Assembly: GCA_965218205.1 (NCBI GenBank)
Contig: OZ244590.1
Coordinates: 1,550,001 to 1,614,000 of the forward strand
DNA from: CBDDCA01 sp965218205
GTDB taxonomy: Bacteria > Spirochaetota > Spirochaetia > WTKD01 > G963693115
Length of the DNA: 64,000 bases
Reading direction: 5' to 3'
The notes under the pieces were generated by a model, which was not told the DNA's origin, did no database searches, and worked only from the letters and a program-made list of their open reading frames with translations. This document shows positions 1 through 11,136 of the stretch, piece after piece. Every line of letters starts with the position of its first letter. Within the stretch, counting starts at the first letter, position 1. The position numbers were made by a program, and so were the translations under genes.

Positions 1-1806
1 TTGATGTGCTTTTGTTGCCTGCATAGTCTATTGCTTGTATTGTTACTGTGTAGGTTTTTCCTTGACTGAGTTCTTCGACAGAGAGTGATGTTGTGGGATA
101 GGGTATTTTTTTCTCATTCAGTAATGCAGTGTCTATGTCTTTCTCTTGTATGCTCACACTGTATTCTTTTATATCTTGGTTCTCGGCTTTTGTTATATCG
201 GGAGCTGTCCATGTTATCTGTGTGCTTACCTTTGTTGCCGATACAAAGGGATAGCTTGCTTGTATGCTTGTTACTGGATCGGGGTCAGTGCTATCTGCTA
301 CGGTACTTACTGTGGCATTTTCTGCTGTTCCTTTGTTGCCTGCATAGTCCTGCGATTGTACTGCCACTGTATACTCGGTAGTAGCTTTGAGTCCTGGTAT
401 TTGCGTGTTGCGTACTGCTCTGTCTGTTATTGTTACTGTCTTTGCTGGTGTACTGCCATCTTTCTCTGTTGCTGTTATAGTCACTCCTGCATAGTCTCGT
501 ACATTGGGTGCTTGCCAGCTTACTACTATGCTTGTTGCTCCTCCTACGGCACTTACATTGGTCGCTGGTTGTGTTGTTTTGTCGGTTGTTGCTAATTCTT
601 TTGACACTGCAGTGGAGTACTTTCCGTTCTGAGAGACATACACTTCTACTTTGTAAATAAGCGTACCGTAGAGTTTTGTGAGTGCTATGCCATCTTTTGC
701 TACATACACAGTGGCGTATTCTTTTGCCTGTGCAGTTGCACTACTGACATTGGTTGCACTGGTATCTTTGCTTATTGTCTCCTCTGCTACTACGGTGTTT
801 GTTGCGGTTGCTGTGACTCGTACTTGTAGGCTTTTGTTAGTAAAGGTAAAGCTCCCCCACTTGATAAGCAGGCTTTCATCGGCTGGGCTATTGCTTTTAT
901 CGTTTGCTGTTACTGTAAGGTTTGCCTCTGGCAGTGCTGCTACTGTTTGTGAGAGTGCTGATGGCACTATGCCTCTGAGTGCTTGCTTTGCCGTGCTTTT
1001 GTTACCATTGCTATCTTTGTACACTACCACTATATCATAGCTGATGCCGTCTATGGTAGGCACAGCAATGCTCACCTCTCCTTGTGTTACATCTTGTACT
1101 GATACTTCTGTCTTTACCCCTGTAGTTTTTTCTATCACCTGTATTGTGGCTTCTGCTATGTCTGTCTTGCCTGATGAGAGTAGTGCTTTGTCCCATGTTA
1201 GCTTTATGCCATTTGTTGCTGATTCTACTGCTACCTGTGTAAAGGTGTCCTGCGGTGCAGTTTCATCACTCAGTGTTGTTACAGAGCGGGTTGTTTTTGG
1301 TGATACTTCTGAGTCTGAGCCTGAGCTTGATTTCTGGGCTTCTATCTCTACAGTGTAGTTAGTGAGTGCTTGTAAGCCTTTGAGTTTATACGATTGTCCT
1401 TGTTGAAACAATGCACGATATTCTATTGCAGGAACACGCACTTGTATAACTTGTGGTGGTGCAGTTGATGTAGCTGTTACGACTACATGTGTAGCATCGC
1501 TTGGGGCTTGCCAGCGTAACGAGAGTGTCCCGTCATTGCCTGCTGCTTGTATCTGCACATTGGACACTGATGCAAGTGTCGGGGTTACTGGTAAAGTTCC
1601 TCCTCCGCCTGATGAGGAACTGCTACTGCCCTCCGAACATCCTACGAGTACGAGGGTAGTCATTGCTAGCACTAAAAACAGTGCAACGAGAGTTATGTTT
1701 TGCTTATATCGAGAGTGTACCCCCCCCCCCCCCCGATTTTTTTGATGCTGTGTAATTCCTTACTCAACCATATTTTTTTCAACTGTTTTTTCAACTGTTG
1801 TTTCAT
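1..1806 (-). CDS. Fibronectin-III repeat surface lipoprotein (copy A), 5' part, phase-OFF by poly-G frameshift
   Basis: The gene starts at ATG 1806-1804, behind GGAGA at good spacing, and runs off the left edge of the window. Translation from this ATG gives about 29 residues (basic, then five Gly from a 15-G tract) and then meets TAA at 1695-1693. Adding one G (or removing two) joins it to a long open frame: hydrophobic stretch, lipobox LVLVGC (Cys57 of the joined protein), Ser/Gly linker, then fibronectin type III-like repeats. The frame downstream aligns closely with the N-terminal part of the intact paralogue at 55954-60633, and the two 5' leaders are also alike, which supports the start. 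A Met at 1663 in the open frame would leave too short a signal peptide. Role inferred: outer-surface lipoprotein, adhesin-like. The 3' end is not visible. Confidence 0.85.
1720..1734 (-). repeat. Homopolymeric tract of 15 G (minus strand) inside coding region
   Basis: Fifteen consecutive C on the plus strand occupy codons 25-29 of the lipoprotein gene that starts at 1806. Tract length sets the frame: 15 leads to a stop after 8 more codons, whereas 13 or 16 would read into the lipoprotein signal peptide. The intact paralogue has no such tract at the equivalent place. Slipped-strand mispairing at poly-G is a known switch in spirochaetes and other host-associated bacteria. Confidence 0.9.
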
Positions 1807-1835
1807 AATGATCTCCTTTATTAATTATTATCCAT

Positions 1836-1859
1836 ATTGTGTGTTTATCATTACACAAT
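1836..1859. promoter_or_regulatory. Inverted repeat in 5' leader of lipoprotein copy A
   Basis: ATTGTGT (1836-1842) and ACACAAT (1853-1859) form a 7-bp inverted repeat in the untranslated leader, between a TATAAT-like box further upstream and the Shine-Dalgarno. It corresponds in position and sequence to a perfect 12-bp inverted repeat in the leader of the paralogue (60661-60688). It could be an mRNA hairpin or a regulator-binding site. Confidence 0.5.
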
Positions 1860-1977
1860 GAACAACTATAATTATAGTACAAATACTATTTTTTTGTGGT
1901 ATCTTGCAAAAAATGAAATACAGAAAAATACACATCACTATAGTAATATATACTAATAATGCTACAATAGAGATACT

Positions 1978-2766
1978 ATGCTATCAAGAAAACTTACATT
2001 ACATATTAGCATTGCATTTATGCTTTTTTTGTTCTCTCCTAGCATATACGCTACAACTTCCATAGAATATGAAACTCTATTGTATGGTTCTCCCAATATT
2101 GAATTGAGCGAATTTATACTCGTGCTTAACAATAATTTAGAACTTTCTCTCTTAAAAATAGAACAAGCCATGCAAAAAGTTTTAGAAAGTACAGAATCAA
2201 AGCTCATAAAAGATATACGAAAGACACATCTATATTTTCTTACTGCTTTCTCATATACATATCATGAGCCATCAAAAAAACAGAAAAAATCTAAAAGTGA
2301 GCTTGCTTTTACCGCTATAGATACCACCATTACTTTAGGAGAAAATATTATAGCACAGCTCCCTAGCTATTCGGATATGTATAGAATTGTCTCTACTTGT
2401 ATGATGTTAAGTGCAGAACATGGACTCATGGGCATTTCTAAATTTTTACTCTATCAGCAAAAAGTTATAGAATATATACAAAAAGCCATAGAATTAAATC
2501 CCAATAACCCAATGGCTCGTGTTACCCTCAGCAACTTTGATACACTTGGAAATTTTATCGTAGGAGCAAACAAAAAACGAGGACAAGCACTCATTTTTGT
2601 CCCTATACAAGAGTCGTGGCCAAAAGTATTTACCTTTGAATTTCTTAACTCTCAAGCAATCGTATATAAGAAAACAAAGAATACAAGTAAGTATCAAGAG
2701 ACAATCCAAGTAATGAAAACACTGTACCTAAAATCATACCGATATACTCAGTTAGAAAATTACTAA
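1978..2766 (+). CDS. Putative secreted protein with TPR-like segment, unknown function
   Basis: 262 residues. The N-terminus has a Lys/Arg start, a hydrophobic core and SPSIYATTS, which looks like a type I signal peptide (cleavage after about residue 25). The rest is mostly helical by composition. One segment near residues 160-180 (QKAIELNPNNPMARVTL) has the TPR signature. This architecture resembles the periplasmic TPR proteins that treponemes pair with TRAP transporters, but no transporter gene is adjacent, so I make no functional call. No Shine-Dalgarno is visible; TACAAT at 1963-1968 lies 9 nt before the ATG. It converges on the 16S gene, with about 200 bp of hairpin-rich DNA between. Confidence 0.6.
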   Translation: MLSRKLTLHISIAFMLFLFSPSIYATTSIEYETLLYGSPNIELSEFILVLNNNLELSLLKIEQAMQKVLESTESKLIKDIRKTHLYFLTAFSYTYHEPSKKQKKSKSELAFTAIDTTITLGENIIAQLPSYSDMYRIVSTCMMLSAEHGLMGISKFLLYQQKVIEYIQKAIELNPNNPMARVTLSNFDTLGNFIVGANKKRGQALIFVPIQESWPKVFTFEFLNSQAIVYKKTKNTSKYQETIQVMKTLYLKSYRYTQLENY

Positions 2767-2833
2767 ACATAAGATAAGAATATCAAAATAAGATACGAGA
2801 AAAGAAGTAAAATTAAACGTCAGTAGTTTTTTT

Positions 2834-2885
2834 GCTGTTATGAATGTTATAACAGCTATTTGTCATTACTATAAAAATAGTAATG
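2834..2885. terminator. Two hairpins between the secreted-protein gene and 16S rRNA
   Basis: GCTGTTAT/ATAACAGC (2834-2841 and 2849-2856, 7-nt loop) and CATTACTAT/ATAGTAATG (2864-2872 and 2877-2885, 4-nt loop) are both perfect stems. They sit between convergent transcription units, where bidirectional terminators are expected, but neither has a clean U-run, so the role is tentative. Otherwise the stretch 2767-2960 holds no gene that I can see. Confidence 0.4.
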
Positions 2886-2973
2886 TAAGCTAGTATTATA
2901 ATCTTTCTATCCTTAAAAAGTAATCTTTAAAAAGATATATTTAAGATACAGTACTACTTTGCCTTTCTCTCTG

Positions 2974-4527
<1,554 letters not shown>

Positions 4528-4530
4528 ATA

Positions 4531-4548
4531 ACTCTGCCGAAGCAGAGT
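4531..4548 (-). other. UUCG-capped hairpin in the 16S leader
   Basis: On the minus strand ACTCTGC-TTCG-GCAGAGT makes a 7-bp stem with a C(UUCG)G tetraloop, ending just before the mature 16S 5' end. Such very stable loops in rRNA leaders usually act in folding or processing; no U-run follows, so I do not call it a terminator. Confidence 0.6.
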
Positions 4549-4693
4549 CTAATAAACATTGAAAATTAGATCTTGACGTTTTGGGAATTACTACTTACTC
4601 TTCAAATAATTGACAAGTTTCCATGTAGTAACTACAATTTTACTTCCATCTCTTATCTTATTAAGAAACACAGTTGATAACTATGTAATAACT

Positions 4694-4724
4694 ATTCTAC
4701 CAGAAATATAGAAAATATGTCAAG
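4694..4724 (-). promoter_or_regulatory. Probable 16S rRNA promoter
   Basis: On the minus strand TTGACA (4724-4719) and TAGAAT (4699-4694) are separated by 19 nt, about 170 nt upstream of the 16S 5' end. A second weaker pair may lie closer, around 4590-4620. The remaining DNA from 4725 to 5000 is AT-rich and shows no gene; the 66-codon open frame there is low-complexity. Confidence 0.6.
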
Positions 4725-5002
4725 AGTTTTTTACATTTAATTGAAAATTTAAGAAAATAATTGCAAAAAATGGAAATTGCTCTCCTATATCATCAGAAAT
4801 CATCTACACAGAGCCATAAAAATAGGTAATTTTGTAATCTCACTGTTTTATATACAGAAGGTATATCATAAAAAAATCATGCTATATATATCATTATTTG
4901 TGTCTGTAACAGGCTATTATCCAAAAAATATACATAATAGTCAAATAATATGTATTTTCTTATCAATTTTATTATAAATTTTTATCTCTAAGGCATAAAA
5001 AT

Positions 5003-5031
5003 TTGAAATGTTTTCTGTTATTTAGTATAAT
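5003..5031 (+). promoter_or_regulatory. Sigma-70 promoter of the greA-like gene
   Basis: TTGAAA (5003-5008) and TATAAT (5026-5031) are 17 nt apart, upstream of the GreA-like gene, which has its own GAGGTG ribosome site. Confidence 0.75.
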
Positions 5032-5049
5032 AAATATAGAGAGGTGCCT

Positions 5050-7788
5050 ATGAGTAATTCATTAAAAAAATTAACGGAACATATATATCAAGAACAATGG
5101 ACACGAGCAACATTTGACTCTTTTTCCATTCATAATTTTGAATCTATCAATCCTCTTCTCAATGATTTATCAAAAGAAGACAAAGATAAGGCACTTGAAA
5201 TTTGTAATGAACAATTAGAGAAAAATAAGAAAAGTGTATATGCTCTTTATATTGCAGGTATGATTGAACTCCAGATAGAATCAATCAATGATACACATAT
5301 TATTCAGCTCATCCATATTTTTTCTGAAGAAAGTAAATGGAATGTAGTAGAATATCTTTGTCAAAAAATTCTTGAAATTCATGTCAACCTTAGTGCATTA
5401 CGTGCTTTGGATAGAGTATATCAAGAGACAGAACAATCTGAAAAACAAGTTGAGGTGTGGGGAAAAATAGTACAAGAGGATTTTGAAGAGATTGAGATTT
5501 TACATAATCTTGCCTTATACAAAATTGCTCAAAATAATTTTACAGAAGCAAAAACAGATTTACAAAAAGCACTTAATCGTTGTCTTCATCATCATCAGAA
5601 AAATGATAGTGAAATTAAGAAACTATGGAATCTGCTGTTAGATATTGAACTTAAAAACAATATTGAAAATATAAACTTTTTTCTTAATTACTGTGCTAAC
5701 ACAGAAACAACATTAGGCGAAGAAAAAGCAGAAGAATTATATGCTGCTATCTTACACAAACTTCCTCTTGATTATAGTAGTGACACTCGTATTGCCATTC
5801 TTAAAAACTTACTTCGACTGAACAATGAAGATTTTGGGTATAGAGAACAACTTGTAGAGGCATATCGAACAAAATACAAAGATCATGATAAACTTGAAGA
5901 TTTTATACGCATGACCAATCTTACGCAACAGTGGCGTAATGTTCAAGAGGCAATCAATGATTTTGAAAAGCATGTATCGTTCTTTCCAGGGAGCTTTGTA
6001 TATCATAATAAATGGGGCATAGGACGCATTAAAGACACAACGCATTTATCCCTTATCATAGATTTTTCTAAAAAAAGAAATCATATAATGGATATAGCAA
6101 TGGCTGTTTCTTCTTTAGAAGTATTACCTAACAATCATTTTTGGGTAATACGGAGTGCTTTTTCCAAGGATAAATTGCGCGAAAAAGTATTGGAATCACC
6201 ACCATGGGTATTAAAGTGTATATTAAAAAGTCTCGGCTCAGCAGACATGAAAACCATTAAAGCTGAACTGGTGCCTGATATTCTTTCTTTGCAAGAATGG
6301 ACATCATGGAGCACAAAAGCGAGAAAAATATTAAATACTAATCAACATTTTGGCATACTAGCAACGAAAGTTGATCATTTTATATTTTCAGATATTGCAG
6401 TAAGCCCTATGGAAAAATATCATAAATTGATGCAAATAGAAGATCGATTTGTTGGGAAAATAAAATTATTTAGAAAAGCACTTGAAACACTAAAAAATAG
6501 TAAAGAAAAAAATGATATAGAATCTTTCTGGCGTATGTTTGATTACTTTTATTCTTATATTCAAGATCCTAATAACCCTTATGATGCACACTATATTTAT
6601 GCTCTTTTCTTATGTGAAGAATCATCAAAGGTTACTCAATCATCTGCACGTACTGTAACACTTCCTATTGAAACAGTATTCACTTCATTAGAGCTAAATG
6701 ATCTAAAAGATATACTACAGGAAATAAAAATAACAGACTACAAGCTGCACCTTTTTGAAAAACTCAGACAATATAAAGAAGATTGGGAAGATTTTTATCT
6801 TAACCTTTTTCCTTACTTTCCTAACGAGACATTATTACAGAGACTACACCAAGATAATAAACAAGAGTTATTAAAGAAAATATATCTTAAAATATATAAT
6901 AATGCTTTAGAATTTAAAGAAGCATTTATTTGGTTTACTATTTCCTTAAAAGAGAAAGCTTGGCTACAAACACTTTCTGAAGATATAAAAATTTACTCTA
7001 ATTTATTACGTATTGCCATAACTTTGTTACGCGATATAACCAACAAAAGAGATGTTCCTGTTAATAAACGCTACTTACAACTGATTCAAAATTTTATGTT
7101 TAAGCAAGAAAATCTCCCCACTGCATTTGAATCATTTACCGAACAAGAGACAACCTATATGTATTCGTTACTGAGTCAGCTAAACGATATTTTTCCCAAT
7201 AAGGTACTCCACATTCGAGAACAAATTCTTGTTCGTTTTCCTAATTTTGAATTTAATGATAAGTTTGCGTACAATGAGTCAACAAATAGCGGATTTCTTG
7301 CTACCGAACAACAATACAAAGAGAAGCAACGTGAGCTTATAAAAATACAAGAAACAGATATACCCACAAATAGTAAAGAAATAGAAAAAGCACGTTCTTT
7401 TGGTGATTTACGCGAAAATGCAGAGTATAAAGCTGCGCTTGAACATCAAAGTAATCTTAATAATAGAATACATCAGCTTACACAAGAGCTTGAACAAGCC
7501 CGTGTATTTAACTTAGATAATGTAAATAATTCTACCGTAAGTTTTGGCACAAAAGTATTGTTGGAAGAACAGCAGGAAGATGGAGTAAGCAAAACAAATG
7601 AGTTTATCATCCTTGGCCCTTGGGAGTCTAATCCTGAAAAAGGTATTATTTCATATCTTTCCCCTTTTGGACAAAAGTTATATAAACACAAAAAAGATGA
7701 AGTATGTGAATTTTCTATCAATAATACTAAACGTATTATTAAAATTCTTGATATTCAAAAACTTGATAATTCTGTGCCATATGTATAA
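5050..7788 (+). CDS. greA: Transcript cleavage factor GreA with long N-terminal extension
   Basis: 912 residues from ATG 5050, preceded by GAGAGGTG; an in-frame GTG six bases upstream overlaps that ribosome site and is less likely. Only the last ~160 residues are GreA. There is a coiled-coil hairpin (about 755-825) with the tip motif GDLRENAEYKAA near residue 785, whose acidic residues coordinate Mg2+ in the RNA polymerase secondary channel. A C-terminal FKBP-like domain (about 835-905) follows. Ordinary GreA is ~158 residues. The first ~740 residues are helical, rich in Leu, Lys and Glu, with early TPR-like stretches (for example residues 145-180). A large N-terminal extension is known in treponemal GreA annotations. 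Its job is unknown; inferred to tether or regulate the factor. Confidence 0.88.
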   Translation: MSNSLKKLTEHIYQEQWTRATFDSFSIHNFESINPLLNDLSKEDKDKALEICNEQLEKNKKSVYALYIAGMIELQIESINDTHIIQLIHIFSEESKWNVVEYLCQKILEIHVNLSALRALDRVYQETEQSEKQVEVWGKIVQEDFEEIEILHNLALYKIAQNNFTEAKTDLQKALNRCLHHHQKNDSEIKKLWNLLLDIELKNNIENINFFLNYCANTETTLGEEKAEELYAAILHKLPLDYSSDTRIAILKNLLRLNNEDFGYREQLVEAYRTKYKDHDKLEDFIRMTNLTQQWRNVQEAINDFEKHVSFFPGSFVYHNKWGIGRIKDTTHLSLIIDFSKKRNHIMDIAMAVSSLEVLPNNHFWVIRSAFSKDKLREKVLESPPWVLKCILKSLGSADMKTIKAELVPDILSLQEWTSWSTKARKILNTNQHFGILATKVDHFIFSDIAVSPMEKYHKLMQIEDRFVGKIKLFRKALETLKNSKEKNDIESFWRMFDYFYSYIQDPNNPYDAHYIYALFLCEESSKVTQSSARTVTLPIETVFTSLELNDLKDILQEIKITDYKLHLFEKLRQYKEDWEDFYLNLFPYFPNETLLQRLHQDNKQELLKKIYLKIYNNALEFKEAFIWFTISLKEKAWLQTLSEDIKIYSNLLRIAITLLRDITNKRDVPVNKRYLQLIQNFMFKQENLPTAFESFTEQETTYMYSLLSQLNDIFPNKVLHIREQILVRFPNFEFNDKFAYNESTNSGFLATEQQYKEKQRELIKIQETDIPTNSKEIEKARSFGDLRENAEYKAALEHQSNLNNRIHQLTQELEQARVFNLDNVNNSTVSFGTKVLLEEQQEDGVSKTNEFIILGPWESNPEKGIISYLSPFGQKLYKHKKDEVCEFSINNTKRIIKILDIQKLDNSVPYV

Positions 7789-7870
7789 AAGAAACCTATA
7801 CTAATCTCTATACTAAACATTAATGGAGAGTATTTGCTTTCTCCTTTCATTGTGTAGTTGTGTGATACAA

Positions 7871-9574
7871 TTACGGAGTAGAAAGCAGTTCTGATACTTG
7901 TGCGGCACGAATTCTCACCTTTCCTGATTTTGTACGGTCTCTGCTCAACGCTTTTACATAGCTTGATAGACTGTACATTCTATTTCTGGCAATAAGATTT
8001 AATGTATTGTACACTACTTGAGAATCATCACTGCGTACAAGAACGAGAGCAAGCGTAACAAGAGAATCATTGCTATATTGAGAGGCTATTTCTGACAATA
8101 CCTGTAACACATATGAAAATCGTTTCTCAATAAGTGTAGTACTCAATGTTACTATAGGGTCTATGGTATCTAAGTCATCCATTTTTTCAAAAGCAAGCAT
8201 GAGTATAGCACGGTTCTTTGCATTTATACTTTGAATATTTTTTATTTGTCTAAGCAGATACTCTTTCCCTTCATCACGACTTTCTAGGGTAACATATATT
8301 TCAAGTGCTTCTGCTTGTACCTCAGTACTGGGATCAGTTTCTATCATAAAAGGAAAAAAATCGAGATTTTGTATGACCATAGGAGTTTTATCAAGCATGT
8401 GTTTTACTGCTTTTAGTGTTGCTATTCTTACATCACTTTCATTGTCCCGAACTCCGTTTAAGAGCCATGTTTCAATATCTATATTGTCATATACATCTGC
8501 TTCTTTTATATTTGTAATGCTTACAAATACTGCTTGTCGAATAGCCACTTGTTCACTACTGCGTAATGTGTCAAACAACTGTATTATTTTTTCCTCAATC
8601 TCTTTGTTAGGGTACTGCTCAAATTCACCGAGTGCTTTTAAGGCAGCAACTCGCAAAGATGTTGTTGCTCCCTCATCTTCTGCAATCCCAATCAAGCTAT
8701 CAATCATATTATATGCTTGTATCTTTCCTAACACCTGTAACATTGCAGCTTTAATGGCTTGCACAGTAGTGCTATCGTAGTATTTCTGTAGCGTTTGTGA
8801 ATAGAGCTGTGGTGATGCTGTTACTGTTGTAGTTGTGTCCTCCGTAAGAATAATGGTATTATCAAACTGTTCTTCTGTCACTTTTATCTCTGTAATACTC
8901 ATAGCTATTTTAGGATCGTAGGCAACATCTTTTTCCGAATAGAGAAAAGGCACTAACTCTAAGGCTGCTAAAATAGTACCTACATGATCAGATTCAATAA
9001 TCCCATTGATATAGTCTAACAATGCTCTCACTTGCTGTTCATCAAGTTCTTCATAAAAATCCTGTAGATAAAATATAGCTTGCTGAACAAGTCGTGTACT
9101 CTCTTCAATATAGCGTGATACAACAGTAAGTGCATACGGTATTGCTTGTTTACTCTTAAAATAACGAAAATAATCTAAGCCTGCTATCCGAACTTCGTCA
9201 CTGCTACTGGTACTCATACGCTGTAGTATTTCATCACTAAACTGGTCGGTGTTAAGCTGTTTTACTGTATCGATTGCTTCTGCAACCGCACTATCTATAC
9301 CATATTCCAATGTTTTTTGTATAGCTTCAAGTCCTTCTAATGGTTCATCAATGTTACTTTCTGCATTCTCCTCAGTTTCTGCTTCTGTCGTGTCTTCTTC
9401 TATGAACAGAGGATCGCTAACGACTGTTTGCGGAATCTCTTGAGTTTCTTGCTGTGACTCTAATTGTGCATACCCTTGCATCACCAATACAGAACAAAAA
9501 AACACACACAGAACAGTACTTGAACTTGCTCGCATTCTGTCCCAAAAAGAAAAAGACATCAATAAAGAAATCAT
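7871..9574 (-). CDS. Exported HEAT-repeat protein
   Basis: 567 residues. The N-terminus contains a hydrophobic stretch (about 17-35) ending MQGYAQLE, a plausible type I signal, then an acidic linker full of Glu and Thr to about residue 75. The rest is built of HEAT-type helical pairs with recurrent phrases such as VRIAALKALGEFE and VRIATLKAVKHML. HEAT arrays are protein-interaction scaffolds. The ATG lies 1 nt after the murJ stop, so it is translationally coupled as last gene of the rpsO-pnp-dut-lpt-murJ operon. This points to a periplasmic or envelope role, but the partner is unknown. The exact start among M1, M6 and M14 is uncertain. Confidence 0.75.
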   Translation of the reverse strand: MISLLMSFSFWDRMRASSSTVLCVFFCSVLVMQGYAQLESQQETQEIPQTVVSDPLFIEEDTTEAETEENAESNIDEPLEGLEAIQKTLEYGIDSAVAEAIDTVKQLNTDQFSDEILQRMSTSSSDEVRIAGLDYFRYFKSKQAIPYALTVVSRYIEESTRLVQQAIFYLQDFYEELDEQQVRALLDYINGIIESDHVGTILAALELVPFLYSEKDVAYDPKIAMSITEIKVTEEQFDNTIILTEDTTTTVTASPQLYSQTLQKYYDSTTVQAIKAAMLQVLGKIQAYNMIDSLIGIAEDEGATTSLRVAALKALGEFEQYPNKEIEEKIIQLFDTLRSSEQVAIRQAVFVSITNIKEADVYDNIDIETWLLNGVRDNESDVRIATLKAVKHMLDKTPMVIQNLDFFPFMIETDPSTEVQAEALEIYVTLESRDEGKEYLLRQIKNIQSINAKNRAILMLAFEKMDDLDTIDPIVTLSTTLIEKRFSYVLQVLSEIASQYSNDSLVTLALVLVRSDDSQVVYNTLNLIARNRMYSLSSYVKALSRDRTKSGKVRIRAAQVSELLSTP

Positions 9575-9575
9575 A

Positions 9576-11123
9576 CTAATTACTCACGCGTTTTCTTGCT
9601 TTTAGAGCAGAAAAAATATCTATCCCTAACAGTCTATATCCTCCCCAAATACAAAGAAGAGAGATAACACAAATTACTAAAAATACACTACTGTTACGCC
9701 AAGTGCTTCCTGCAAACCACATCTCTGCAGTATAGAGAGAACATACAAATGATACAACAATCAAAGGAAGAGAGGCTATCATAACTTTTATTCCTTTCAT
9801 TACAATATACGATAGAGACACATACGATGAGATGGATATATACATCAAAGGAATAATACAGAGCAAAGATATACCATATGCATAGGCAATTCCTTCTATT
9901 CGTAATGCGGTATTTGCAAGGAAAAAGGAGAGTGCTAAATCAATAATACAAAAAATACTCACATAGAACAACACTAACTTATATCTCAACATTGCATATA
10001 ATATTCTTTGAAAAAATAAATACCCTCCTAGCAAAGGCAGGCTCATTCCATAAATTCTTACAATCCTTGCAACAAGGTATGCAGCTTCAGGTCCCAACGC
10101 TCCCCTTTGAATAGCCAATGATACTCCTGCATGGGCATAAAAAAAGAACAAAATTGATATAGGAACAGTGATAATGAGTAAGTTATTGATAGTATTTTTT
10201 ATGCATTCTTTTAGCTCTTGTACACGATTATCTTCATATGCACTTACTAAATATACAAAAGCGACAGAGGTAATAGAGTTGATACATATTCCTATAGGCA
10301 GCTGCCAAAAGACAATAGCATATCCGAGTAAAGAGCTATCTCCTACTTCTAGCTTACTGCTCAGATAAAAGATAATTTGTTGACTTATCACAGTAAGCAA
10401 TACTGCAAAAATCGAAGGGGCATAGCGCTGAAATACAAGCCGAATCTCTTTTGATGGCAACAAAGAATGTACTTTTGGAATAACTGCATATCCCATGTTC
10501 ATTAACGGAATGATGAGTACTAGTACCTGAAGCAATGATCCCAGCAAAAATCCAACTGCTACCGCATATATCCCTAACGTGTCATGAAAAAAAAATATAC
10601 ATATGATCACTAACAAAGAGTGAAGCATAGGGGAAATAGCAACAAGCACAAATTTCTTATGTGTCTGCAATAAGCCTGACAAAATAACACTTATAGTAAT
10701 AAAAAAGAGAAACGGAATAACTAACGAAAATAGTGTTGCTGCTTTTGATGCTTCTTCTGCAGAGTTCCATTGAAAGAAAAAAGAAATAAGCTGTGGAGAG
10801 AAAAACGCTAGTAATGCAGTAATAGCTGCAGTGATAATTCCAATATAACATAATAACTCAGAGAAAAACGCTTGCGAACGTACATTGCTTTTTGTAGAAT
10901 CTTGTACTGTTACCTTAAATACAGACATATAGGCATTACTGAGGCTTCCTTCGGCAAATATTTTTCTTAAATTGTTAGGGATAGTAAGTATTCTATTCAA
11001 AATATCAGCATCACTTGTTACTCCAAAATAAGCACTTATAAAAGATATACGAATGAGACCAAATACCCTTGAGATAAGAGTAAAAAATGCAACATAGATA
11101 GATGATTTATTCTGCTGTTTCAT
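9576..11123 (-). CDS. murJ: Lipid II flippase MurJ (MviN family)
   Basis: 515 residues from the Met of MKQQNKSS; an upstream in-frame extension overlaps the preceding gene and has no ribosome site. The protein begins with the MurJ N-terminal signature (LISRVFGLIRISFISAYFG, then ADILNRI and the conserved N-P-N/L-R region) and has about 14 hydrophobic helices, the normal number. MurJ moves lipid II from the inner to the outer face of the cytoplasmic membrane for peptidoglycan synthesis. It starts 13 nt after the stop of the LptF/G-type gene and ends 1 nt before the HEAT-repeat gene. AACAAT lies exactly 6 nt before the ATG, so an internal leaderless promoter is possible. Confidence 0.92.
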   Translation of the reverse strand: MKQQNKSSIYVAFFTLISRVFGLIRISFISAYFGVTSDADILNRILTIPNNLRKIFAEGSLSNAYMSVFKVTVQDSTKSNVRSQAFFSELLCYIGIITAAITALLAFFSPQLISFFFQWNSAEEASKAATLFSLVIPFLFFITISVILSGLLQTHKKFVLVAISPMLHSLLVIICIFFFHDTLGIYAVAVGFLLGSLLQVLVLIIPLMNMGYAVIPKVHSLLPSKEIRLVFQRYAPSIFAVLLTVISQQIIFYLSSKLEVGDSSLLGYAIVFWQLPIGICINSITSVAFVYLVSAYEDNRVQELKECIKNTINNLLIITVPISILFFFYAHAGVSLAIQRGALGPEAAYLVARIVRIYGMSLPLLGGYLFFQRILYAMLRYKLVLFYVSIFCIIDLALSFFLANTALRIEGIAYAYGISLLCIIPLMYISISSYVSLSYIVMKGIKVMIASLPLIVVSFVCSLYTAEMWFAGSTWRNSSVFLVICVISLLCIWGGYRLLGIDIFSALKARKRVSN

Positions 11124-11136
11124 GTATCTATTGTTA

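Noticed and set aside
85..1745. Several plus-strand open frames rich in Cys, Leu and Tyr or Thr and Val
   Set aside because: They are antisense to the FnIII lipoprotein frame, which is supported by its paralogue; the same shadows appear opposite the paralogue at 56.7-60.7 kb.
4777..4977. 66-codon open frame
   Set aside because: Low-complexity, AT-rich, no promoter-ribosome site combination and no recognisable fold.
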